A stretch of DNA of 64,000 nt from Cydia pomonella (Eukaryota; Arthropoda; Insecta; Lepidoptera; Tortricidae), in NCBI RefSeq assembly GCF_033807575.1, contig NC_084729.1:3844001-3908000 (forward strand), given 5' to 3'. A model generated the notes under the pieces. The model did no database searches, was not told the DNA's origin, and was given only the letters and a program-made list of their open reading frames with translations. Shown here piece by piece: positions 43,101 through 47,074 of the stretch. The translations under genes and the position numbers were made by a program. How positions within the stretch are numbered: the stretch's first letter is position 1; each line of letters starts with the position of its first letter.

Positions 43101-44257
43101 CCTTCATAGTGTATTATTTCCCAAGATAAAGTAATAATTTCATTTGATATTTTTAGAATGCTATAATTAAACTGATAAAATTACACTAGAGTCAGACCAT
43201 GCTAAGTTGGCAGCAATATTGATAGCCCAGCCTGTTCAAGTGTTAGTTTGTTAGTGCTTCTGGGCATTTTCTGCAAATCGGTAACCATTGTGCGTATTTT
43301 GTGTGAAACAAGGTAGCGCTACTCTAACCACCCCAGCTCCTCCACGAAGCCTAGCAATGTTTTCAGGTTGCTGTCTCCTTTAGTTTGCACGGATTCCCTA
43401 GGTATTTGCTCCTGTATACTTCTACCTGTTCGCAGTCTAGAAGAATGAGATTTGTTGTTTCCTCTTCTGCACACTCTGCACATGGGGCTGTCTGTTTTAC
43501 CCATATCATGTAGGTGTTTGTTTAGTGTGTCCTGTTAAACCTACTATTTTACGTAGTTGGTGTCTAGGTATTTTCAGTAGTATTTTGGAGAGTTCAAGTG
43601 TTAAGTAAACATCATAATTTCAAGGATGTTTGATGTTTAAAATAAGATGTATCTGGGCCATCAAAATCGCTGCCAACTCATCTTGGTCTGACTCTATCAG
43701 TATATGTGTATATTATTGTTATGTTAGGTTATAACCTATTTAATAAGATTAAAGTTTAGGTTATTTTATCACACATTCTATTTAAGTTGTTTGAATGATG
43801 AAACAAGATGATATTGATGATTAGAGTTAAAATCAGTAACCGGCTGCTTGAGACTTAAGTAAAACTTTCTATTTTAAGCAATTTACATGAATATCATGAA
43901 TTTACTAATCTGTGGTCATATAGTGCAAATTTACACAGGAATAAATAATTTTCATGCACATATATAAGTAGTGTGAATACATATGCAAGTGGTAAAGTGT
44001 GTTACGTACGTAAACAAGCCTTATTGTTATCCAATACGAGTGTAAATACACTCGTTTCAACTTTTGATTGAACTAAAGATTGAATGCGTTACGAGGTCAA
44101 GCCATTATGGCTTACAAAGAAATGGTACAAGTAAATGTTGCGAAATTAAGTTATAATCCAAATTATGGCGGGAAAACACTTACTTGTAGAAGGAAAAGCT
44201 GCAAACAACGTCGTACTCCAAGTTGCAACCTTCCACTACACATTTTTGGGCAGTCAT
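17923..44257 (-). CDS. THAP-domain protein, nine exons, 391 residues
   Basis: Exons in transcript order: 44257-44184, 42030-41923, 37666-37551, 33642-33528, 32206-32080, 31683-31552, 25062-24912, 20182-19980, 18072-17923. All introns are GT-AG and all phases match, giving 1176 coding bases. Residues 1 to about 80 form a THAP zinc finger: Cys6, Cys11, Cys60 and His63 (C-x4-C-x48-C-x2-H) and the conserved Trp39. The middle is acidic and rich in Q and E. Basic clusters RPRKRK (316-321) and KKKKR (330-334) look like a nuclear localisation signal. THAP fingers bind DNA, so a nuclear DNA-binding role is inferred; target and partner are unknown and I do not recognise the orthologue. The introns carry two tandem arrays, exon duplicates and many transposons. 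Confidence 0.85.
18209..19384. repeat. Minisatellite with an 80-bp dimeric unit
   Basis: The unit joins a 43-bp and a 37-bp half, both starting TGATTATTTTGTG and containing CACTCCTATTGACAAGG or CACTCCTAATGACAAAG. The left part (to about 18720) mixes variant monomers; the right part (about 18720-19330) is a homogeneous run of the 80-bp dimer. Located in intron 8 of the THAP gene. Open frames inside it are by-products. Confidence 0.95.
19655..19812 (-). pseudogene. Decayed tandem copy of THAP exon 8
   Basis: Aligns with the 3' part of exon 8 (19980-20182) and its flank: EEYEHLVLE is kept, and a GAACAG|GTCAGA donor survives. A TAG at 19724-19722 replaces a lysine codon and a two-base loss shifts the frame in the lysine-rich stretch. 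The duplication reaches into downstream intron sequence (19578 onward against about 19899 onward). Confidence 0.85.
19980..20182 (-). CDS. THAP gene exon 8
   Basis: 67 full codons: DYENYYILPDADPSVG through LVLEERPRKRKD to the lysine-rich KKKKRLSSSMREQ. Acceptor AAG; the donor GTTGGA is weak, so read-through into intron 8 (VGFCVQYI, stop) is an alternative end. Confidence 0.85.
20250..20466 (-). mobile_element. Interspersed repeat, copy 2 of 3
   Basis: Inverted relative of 11289-11526; followed to about 20555 by a minus-strand retrotransposon tail (AATGCCTTAAGGCATT). Confidence 0.6.
21635..22387 (+). mobile_element. 5'-truncated RTE-type non-LTR retrotransposon
   Basis: Frame 21631-22365 is intact and encodes the C-terminal part of an RTE-type reverse transcriptase, starting just after where the YADD box should be: NQSKTQLM, YLGQIVSF, LPILTYGAQTWSLTEAQKSR, RMNDDRWA, GRGRPRKRWRDDFD. 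An A tail follows, and ATATTTTGTGA is repeated exactly at 21624-21634 and 22388-22398. The short size and intact frame indicate a recent, dead-on-arrival copy. Confidence 0.92.
22399..22681. other. Retrotransposon tail and AT-rich sequence
   Basis: Around 22540-22580 a tail reads CCTACATGAATAAAGTATAT then TTGAATTGAATT, a typical end of lepidopteran non-LTR elements. Confidence 0.5.
22682..22926 (-). mobile_element. tRNA-headed SINE, family A
   Basis: Minus strand: GACCGGTTTGGCCTAGTGGG, B box GGGTTCAAATCC, body with GATGAGCATGGATATTTGTT, end AGTCAATTTGTGTAATAATG. Other copies: 24562, 25126, 31735, 38382, 39516, 50590, 51537, 53625, 59315. Confidence 0.85.
22965..23575 (+). pseudogene. RTE-type reverse transcriptase fragment, split by a MITE
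   Basis: Translation gives IVRPVVMYGSECWATK, RVHAAEMRMLRWMCGV, then GRLAWYGRL where the MITE at 23210-23355 interrupts. Joining across one TTAA restores MRRDECHIGKRML in frame. Later, GRPKKRWMDC and KKGVSAEVTKDRRE are in two other frames, so two old frameshifts are present. It is a second RTE lineage, older than the one at 21635. Confidence 0.85.
23210..23355. mobile_element. 146-bp TTAA MITE inside an RTE fragment
   Basis: Ends CACATTCACTGCC and GGCAGTGAATGTG; TTAA at 23206-23209 and 23356-23359. The interior has palindromes CCCACTTGGTGGG and CCCGCTGGGCGGG. Second copy 38189-38334; longer relative 3331-3807. Confidence 0.9.
23918..24243 (+). mobile_element. tRNA-headed SINE, family B
   Basis: Head GCGCTGGTGGCCTAGCGGTA, B box GGGTTCAAACCC, complete body ending in GAGGAAGAAGAAG. 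Best preserved copy of the family here. Confidence 0.85.
24298..24541 (-). mobile_element. Retroposed fragment with TTTA-rich tail
   Basis: On the minus strand the sequence ends GAAATAAAGATATATT followed by repeated ATTT units. Parent element not identified. Confidence 0.45.
24562..24800 (+). mobile_element. SINE family A, full copy
   Basis: Complete from GACGACCGGTTTGGCC to TGTGTAATAACGTCC. Confidence 0.85.
24912..25062 (-). CDS. THAP gene exon 7
   Basis: 50 codons plus one base, VKEIPAETNKEWMV to HFTAEMNEITLQ. Acceptor CAG, donor GTAAAT. Two SINE A copies flank it closely. Confidence 0.88.
25126..25275 (+). mobile_element. SINE family A, 3'-truncated
   Basis: Head and body present to TTTCTATGTATTTAAGTATT, then cut. 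It begins 64 bp before exon 7 on the genomic right side, inside intron 6. Confidence 0.8.
25276..25949. other. Intron 6 sequence with retrotransposon tail
   Basis: A tail at about 25425-25505 (GAATGCCTTAAGGCATTAAG) matches those at 1420 and 40868. Otherwise nothing clear. Confidence 0.45.
25950..26285. repeat. Three tandem units of 107-108 bp derived from a fold-back MITE
   Basis: Each unit has GTGTTTCGTTGTCGTATCG, GGCATG-TGGC and ATGCCAATCGTTTG; unit starts near 25991, 26099 and 26206. The words ATTAGTGCGATAGAGAG and CCAATCGTT link it to the MITEs at 8837, 17143 and 42463. It abuts the satellite element. Confidence 0.8.
26341..27665 (+). repeat. 120-bp satellite, left array (about 11 units)
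   Basis: The unit contains GTCCAGGGTCTCATGATGGA, GTCAGGAGTTGGTCACCA, CTCCTAATCTACTCAT and TTTGGGCTCAA. From about 26870 to 27590 two unit types alternate, a 240-bp higher-order repeat present three times. Confidence 0.95.
27678..30510 (-). repeat. 120-bp satellite, right array (about 24 units, inverted)
   Basis: Same unit as the left array on the opposite strand. Variant units marked by CACGTTGGAATTATAATGAG start at 28265, 29105 and 29825; a block around 28049-28267 recurs at 29609-29827, 1560 bp (13 units) later. Confidence 0.95.
30550..30755 (+). mobile_element. 3' fragment of a non-LTR retrotransposon
   Basis: CTGCCGGTGAGTAAGGTTGC, GGCAACGCGCATGTAACTCC, GGGCCGTATGCTTGTTTGCC and an A tail. 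Same family as 32690-32835. An internal piece is missing. Confidence 0.7.
30756..31551. other. Intron 6 sequence without identifiable features
   Basis: A GC-rich patch at about 30905-30950 (AAGCGCGCTCCGCGCGGACT) stands out; no gene or repeat recognised. Confidence 0.4.
31552..31683 (-). CDS. THAP gene exon 6
   Basis: 44 codons, phase 0 at both ends: IIPQPQAEAEDQPAQNEV then SIMEESTISDNFIYEIAE and QEITMDE. Acidic. Acceptor CAG, donor GTATGG. Confidence 0.88.
31735..31915 (-). mobile_element. SINE family A, diverged
   Basis: Body and degenerate B box (GGATTCGAATCC on the plus strand); the head is lost. Confidence 0.7.
31947..32043 (-). CDS. Tandem duplicate of THAP exon 5 (possible alternative exon)
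   Basis: Encodes AVVVNVETEAEASITQAEQV then IAKMQDPKQIIE, almost identical to exon 5 but lacking its first 11 residues. Only 36 bp separate it from the exon 5 end. A GTATGG donor is present. With the acceptor AAG at 32046-32044 it joins exon 4 in frame (CT plus A) and ends in phase 0. Spliced after exon 5 every acceptor I tried gives a stop. So it fits as a substitute for exon 5, or is a non-functional copy. Confidence 0.5.
32080..32206 (-). CDS. THAP gene exon 5
   Basis: Completes L from exon 4 then 42 codons SLKNLQRKQLWVVKVETD to QDPKQIIE. Acceptor CAG, donor GTATGT, both good. Likely helical; no domain recognised. Confidence 0.88.
32207..32689. other. Intron 4 sequence
   Basis: A piece near 32394-32430 (GGCCCACTGCTGGACAAGGG) resembles a common lepidopteran SINE body. 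No exon. Confidence 0.4.
32690..32835 (+). mobile_element. 3' fragment of a non-LTR retrotransposon
   Basis: GGCAACGCGCATGAGACTGC, CATCAGGCGGGCCGTATGCT, and an A tail after GACGTAGTAT. Confidence 0.75.
33057..33466 (-). pseudogene. RTE-type reverse transcriptase C-terminal fragment
   Basis: Minus-strand frame shows FGHLSLRSLVSLERVIMTGK and TPTRWCSQITASMPLKLHEA, a typical end region of lepidopteran RTE-like ORFs, then stops, an untranslated part, and a poly(T) on the plus strand at 33057 marking the A tail. Confidence 0.75.
33528..33642 (-). CDS. THAP gene exon 4
   Basis: Completes A from exon 3 then ADIIRMEHNYSEEPPKHD, PPENVSRLNVRQLVDTLGY, ending CT before donor GTGAGT. Confidence 0.88.
33877..34002. 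mobile_element. MITE (AGCCCTAC family), inverted copy
   Basis: Begins GTAGGGCTAAGATGGTCGAC and contains AGTGACAGGCATAGTGACAA. Confidence 0.7.
34003..34421. other. Intron 3 sequence
   Basis: A short retrotransposon-like tail near 34205 (TTATCGCAATAAAGTTACAT). No exon. Confidence 0.4.
34422..34591. mobile_element. Fold-back MITE (CACACAGAGCGAG family), copy 3
   Basis: Arms TTCACACAGAGCGAG and CTCGCTGTGTGG; inner arms CGAGGCAATTTCCTC and GAGGAAATTGCCTCG. Confidence 0.8.
34592..35476. other. Intron 3 sequence with unassigned repeats
   Basis: 34850-34950 (CAAGTGCGGGTAGTCCGAAA) looks like an interspersed element; nothing else identified. Confidence 0.4.
35477..36052. mobile_element. TIR element (GGCCCGTCTAGACGGG) with a SINE inside
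   Basis: Ends AGGCCCGTCTAGACGGGAC and GTCCCGTCTGGACAGGCCT are inverted repeats; a family C SINE occupies 35528-35815. Confidence 0.65.
35528..35815 (+). mobile_element. Retroposon family C (GGCCAAGTGCGAG head)
   Basis: Head CGGCCAAGTGCGAGTTGGAC, AGGGTTCCGT, body with TATTTGTTGTTATAGCGGCA and ACAGACGGACGGACGGAACC. Other copies: 59066-59108 (inverse head), 59590-59832, 61393-62115, 63918-64000. Confidence 0.8.
36235..36369. mobile_element. Fold-back MITE (CACTAGCGTCTC family), copy 4
   Basis: CCCACACTAGCATCTCCCGA to AAAAGACGCTAGTGAG. Confidence 0.8.
36393..36634. mobile_element. 242-bp TIR element, copy 1
   Basis: Ends GTATCTTTAGGTATTTAAAT and the inverse at 36602-36634; inner part TTGGTTAACCAACCAAATAC. 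Second copy inverted at 39215-39508. Confidence 0.75.
36809..37042. mobile_element. Fold-back MITE (ATATCTAAGGACGGGCC family), copy 1
   Basis: Long arms including GGTGTCACTCACGAATTCGA and its inverse around an ACCAATCGCG core. Copies 51848-52037 and 53321-53556. The open frames on both strands here are by-products. Confidence 0.85.
37091..37132. repeat. (TA)n microsatellite
   Basis: TA repeat with a few interruptions, in intron 3. Confidence 0.8.
37150..37520. mobile_element. TIR element with CATCAGGGC ends
   Basis: Ends CGTACATTTCATGCCGTTGA and CAACGGCATGAAATGTACGG inverted, flanked by CATCAGGGCT / GGCCCTGATG. Ends 30 bp from THAP exon 3. Confidence 0.75.
37551..37666 (-). CDS. THAP gene exon 3 (end of the zinc finger)
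   Basis: Completes G then YHFELDAQGLWIDSPMLP, ELLTLQEQVAPITPTASDKR. His63, in YHFE, is the last metal ligand of the THAP finger. Acceptor CAG, donor GTAACC. Confidence 0.9.
38189..38334. mobile_element. TTAA MITE, second copy of the 23210 family
   Basis: Starts CACATTCACTGCCGGGAACC after TTAA (38185-38188); right end GGCAGTGAATGT runs into TACTAA, so one target copy is mutated. Palindromes CCCACCTGGTGGG and CCCGCTAGGCGGG are kept. Confidence 0.88.
38382..38812 (-). mobile_element. SINE family A split by about 200 bp
   Basis: Tail part 38382-38465 and head part about 38683-38812 (GGATTTGAACCCGGGACC on plus) flank an unrelated insert that includes a short palindrome GCGGATCAGTCCGCG. Confidence 0.75.
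39215..39508. mobile_element. TIR element, copy 2, with internal 67-bp duplication
   Basis: Inverted copy of 36393-36634. The segment beginning CCAGGCGGTTTTGTATTTGG occurs twice in tandem (about 39342-39475). Confidence 0.8.
39516..39770 (+). mobile_element. SINE family A, full copy
   Basis: GACGACCGGTCTGGCC head to GTGTAATAATGTCC tail with an (AT)n middle. Confidence 0.85.
40070..40450. mobile_element. Truncated copy of the GGGTTGTTTCC MITE
   Basis: Matches 7480-7860 closely, then stops at ATTTAACATAATT where RTE sequence begins, so its right end is lost. Confidence 0.8.
40451..40626 (+). pseudogene. RTE-type reverse transcriptase C-terminal fragment
   Basis: Frame shows KRKRGRPFRRWVDDIKAIAG, TWTRVAKDREEWRRLEEAF, then a frame change before a TGGCACATAGACAGG end. 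Related to, but distinct from, the copies at 21635 and 22965. Confidence 0.8.
40868..40970 (+). mobile_element. Non-LTR retrotransposon tail (empty site for the 1469 MITE)
   Basis: GGTAGAAATTGCCTCATGGC followed by ATTAAATTCGCCTTTCG; compare 1420-1650. Confidence 0.65.
41104..41524 (+). mobile_element. SINE family B split by a 126-bp MITE
   Basis: Head GAAGCACTGGCGGCCTAG stops at 41121 and resumes at 41248 with CTAGCAGTAAGAGTG, B box GGGTTCAAGCCC. Confidence 0.88.
41122..41247. mobile_element. 126-bp element with CTAG target duplication
   Basis: Ends CCTCCTAAGACC and GGTCTCAGGAGG (one mismatch); CTAG at 41118-41121 and 41248-41251. Interior unknown. Superfamily not assigned. Confidence 0.8.
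41690..41891. mobile_element. 202-bp TTAA MITE with CCCTTTTCCAGGC ends
   Basis: TTAA at 41686-41689 and 41892-41895; ends CCCTTTTCCAGGC and GCCTGGAAAAGGG. It ends 32 bp before THAP exon 2. Confidence 0.88.
41923..42030 (-). CDS. THAP gene exon 2
   Basis: NVNTGSDSEPIRQEWIEGAM then QEESECLWRHVSLQLCG. Contains the finger's invariant Trp and third cysteine. Acceptor CAG, donor GTGAGT. Confidence 0.9.
42031..42462. other. Intron 1 sequence
   Basis: No exon or repeat recognised. Confidence 0.4.
42463..42608. mobile_element. Fold-back MITE (CCGTAGCG family), copy 3
   Basis: GCCAATCATTCACGTTCCGT and GGAGCGTTAACGATTGGCAC arms. Confidence 0.8.
42609..43190. other. Intron 1 sequence
   Basis: Around 42925-43005 the words AGGTTAGAATTTGGTA repeat three or four times, a small local repeat. 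No exon. Confidence 0.45.
43191..43692. mobile_element. GTCAGACCA MITE interrupted by a LINE fragment
   Basis: Left arm GTCAGACCATGCTAAGTTGG and right arm ending TTGGTCTGAC; the insert is flanked by GTTCAAGTGTTA at 43234-43245 and 43592-43603. Confidence 0.85.
43246..43591 (-). pseudogene. C-terminal fragment of a Jockey/R1-like LINE
   Basis: Minus-strand frames give KIPRHQLRKIVGLTGH, MGKTDSPMCRVC, a KYLGNPCKL segment and LLGFVEELGWLE, in different frames, so it is broken. A 12-bp target duplication marks the insertion into the MITE; the 5' end is truncated. A relic of the same tail lies near 50459-50545. Confidence 0.75.
44184..44257 (-). CDS. THAP gene exon 1 with start codon
   Basis: MTAQKCVVEGCNLEYDVVCS then FSFY; Cys6 and Cys11 are the first two ligands of the finger. 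Donor GTAAGT. The ATG at 44257-44255 is the first in this frame; an upstream non-coding exon cannot be excluded. Confidence 0.88.
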
Positions 44258-44663
44258 TATGGACCACCTAGATACAACCTAAAATGGTACCCACTATATC
44301 ACATCGTAATAAAACTATAAAGCTAATGAAATGTTAACATTTCGGACCTAAACTAACTTTCAAACAAACTAATTTGATGGATCTTTAGAAAATTATCAAT
44401 CAAATGTCGAAAATGACGTGCTGTCACGAAAAGTCGAAATTTTAACAAATGCGTCAAACGCCTGCCATGAAATGGTGATGTAATTTTTTCCATGGCAATG
44501 CTAGCAACACTTGGCGTGCTCTGTTGTATCGAATAATCGATTATGCAATAATCATCGATTCATTAAAAAATATAAAATGCAAGATATTATAATATAAAAA
44601 TATTATCGTCTGTAGAGTAATTAATATATTCATTGTTAAAGAAAATATTTTTTAATTAAGAAA
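44258..44663. promoter_or_regulatory. Putative promoter region of the THAP gene
   Basis: AT-rich; CGAATAATCGATTATG and ATCATCGATT near 44528-44562 form ATCGATT repeats. No TATA box at a convincing distance. Could also serve a divergent gene at 44664. Location is inferred from the start codon. Confidence 0.3.
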
Positions 44664-44846
44664 ATGAATTGTAAACATTATTCAGCCCAGCTTTGTAAAG
44701 AGTTAAACCAAGATAACTCTACAACGATTTTGAAACAGATAAAGAAATTACGCTTTTCGTTTTTCGCGGTACAACCTCGGTGCTCTTACCTTGCCTTTTA
44801 CGTGCTATTCCTAAAAAAAGGAAATAACTATGTTGGTGATTTTTGA
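44664..44846 (+). CDS. Possible small or partial gene, 60 codons
   Basis: MNCKHYSAQLCKELNQDN, then STTILKQIKKLRFSFFAV. The first 35 residues look like a plausible helical protein start; the rest is less so. A GCG|GTACAA donor near 44770 might end an exon, but I find no matching next exon. Not recognised; may be chance. Confidence 0.2.
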   Translation: MNCKHYSAQLCKELNQDNSTTILKQIKKLRFSFFAVQPRCSYLAFYVLFLKKGNNYVGDF

Positions 44847-46199
44847 TCAATTATTACATTAACATCGGTTTCCTTTATATATTTCAATAAAAACTGCTAA
44901 GCTCATATTTTTCATTGTACAGACAATCTTCCTATCCTAATCACCACACTGGTAGCAAGACGCCAAGCCATTGACAATCCTGCGAGGCAGACTGCAAGCG
45001 GTGGACGGGGCTTGCAGGCTTTGCAGGACCCAAGAGGCATCCTGCTTCCTGCTTAGGTGCTGCCGGACGTCATGTAGTCCGCGACAACATTCACAATCCT
45101 GCATGCAATGAGCAATGAGGCGGACGACAAGGCATACTACAATGCAGGAATGTGAATGGGGGGGCTTAAGGGACGCAGCTATGTAATAGACCGAGATAGC
45201 AATATGGTTTTCTCCTTTTAACGCAAAACTGCGTCTCTTACATTGACCTGAATTGGGTCAATAAGTGGTCTCACCATTAAAATTTCTTGACATGTACTTG
45301 GAGTTGTAGTCAGTTCAATGAAATTCTAGCTTCTGGCCGATGTTATTGGCAATTTTATTTTTTCTTTTATAAGGAATTTAAAGTTTTCTTCCGACACGTA
45401 GTGTTTTGAATTGTTATTACGAGCTTCGTTTATTATTGCAGTCGTATTTTTGACTGTATTTTGACCAACATTATCATTTATATATTTGTTTATTTTGAAT
45501 CGATAGTTCTAACATGAAAATCGATTAAAATCGCGAACTCGTGACGTCCTGTGTTGCTAGACTAAAAATGATACCATAAACAGCGTTCGGTCGATTTTGA
45601 TTTTTTTGAATCGTTGCCAAAGACCAAGGTGGTGAACTAACACACAAGAAAACTAGAATAACAATTTTGAAACTGAACAAAGGCTTTTAAATATATCATG
45701 AAATTGAAAAGCATAACTTTTCAAGTTAAATGCCTCCGTTTAACACTAACGTCTTTTAACGTGAAACTTTTAGAATAGCAGTGGGCAGTGGCATAAAGAA
45801 AAACAAGCAGTAAAGTTATGTAACTTCCGACTTCCGGCCACATTTGTGTACATTTTATATACATAACACTGGATATTTTTTTATTATCTTTTTAACGATT
45901 TCATTAACATTTAATGAAATATAAAGCATAATGAATACCACTTTTACTAAATCTAACCAGCCTTTGTCAATGTCATTTGTCAGGTTACAATTTGACACCG
46001 AATTCGGGATGATTGTCACATTTGTCGTATCAATATCATACATGTGTCATTCATGTTTATAAATAAATCAAGAAATAAACATACATGATATGTATGTTAT
46101 ATTTATAATCATAATCGTAACATAAGCTTACAAGTTCCAGCTTCTTTATAAATGCGATAACTATTATAGGTTAGGTGACTTGTACGAGAAAAGGGATGA
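44847..46199. other. Intergenic stretch
   Basis: Contains a fold-back at 45089-45157 (ATTCACAATCCTGCAT and ATGCAGGAATGTGAAT) beside a GC-rich patch at 44950-45080. A 62-codon minus frame at 45855-46043 lacks support. Confidence 0.45.
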
Positions 46200-47013
46200 A
46201 TTAATTTCTTCATTGCCTTATTTATCATTTGCGTTCAAGTTGAAACCCAACTCGGCAAATTCAGATGCCGGAAAAGCAATTGCCGGACTAAAACTGTGTC
46301 CCGTGCTGGTGGGACAAGTTTTGAAGATGCTAGGTTGTCCCTCACACTCATATTTCAAATAATGTACGCATTCAGTGAGGGACTATCATACCACCAGACG
46401 AGAAAGCAGCTAGCATTTGAAGATAGTCCGGTGATATCAAGCAGGACACTAGCCGACTGGTTTAATTACTGCAGGGAAGTTATTGCCGTCTACGAACTGC
46501 AAAATCAAAGGGTCCAAGGAAAGATAGGGGGCCCTAATAAAGTGGTGCAAATAGACGAATCTAAGTTTGGAAAGAGAAAATATAATCGTGGACGGCAGAT
46601 CGAAGGCCATTGGGTGATAGGAATGATCGAAGACGGCAATGATGACCTCAGGCTCGAAGTGTGTCCCGATAATGAGCGATCTGTGGGGATATTGGTGCCA
46701 CTTATAAAAAAACATGTCGCGGAAGGCTCCATCATACACCGATTATTGGAGAGCATATATGAACCTTCCCGACCATGGATACATACACAACAGTGACCCT
46801 GTCAATAAATTTGTGGCACCAGATGGGACACACACCCAACGTATCGAGAGTCAGTGGAGGGGTATGAAAAAACATTTCCGGCAAGGCCAAAATAAACAGG
46901 ACTTCACCCTTTGGCTGTCAGAATATTCTTGGAGGAGGAGAATATACATTGACCACCTGGATCCATATGAAGAATTACTGAAAGCTATTAAGTTTGTGTA
47001 TGATAGGGAATAA
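46200..47013 (+). pseudogene. Broken Merlin/IS1016-type transposase
   Basis: The frame from 46200 gives GKFRCRKSNCRTKTVSR (a Cys motif region), SYHQTRKQLAFED, then VQIDESKFGKRKYNRGRQI and GHWVIGMIED, the ISXO2/IS1016 catalytic core with its first Asp. After SIIH a two-base loss at about 46740 shifts the frame; TDYWRAYMN (second Asp), HTQRIESQWRGMKKHFR (the Glu) and a C-terminal end follow to 47013. No intact start is seen; an in-frame TGA lies at 46197. Apart from this frameshift the catalytic region is well kept. Terminal repeats were not found. Confidence 0.85.
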
Positions 47014-47074
47014 TTATATATTTTTATAATCCTTTTTTTTTTACTATATAAGTACAATTTATTTAAAATTATTT

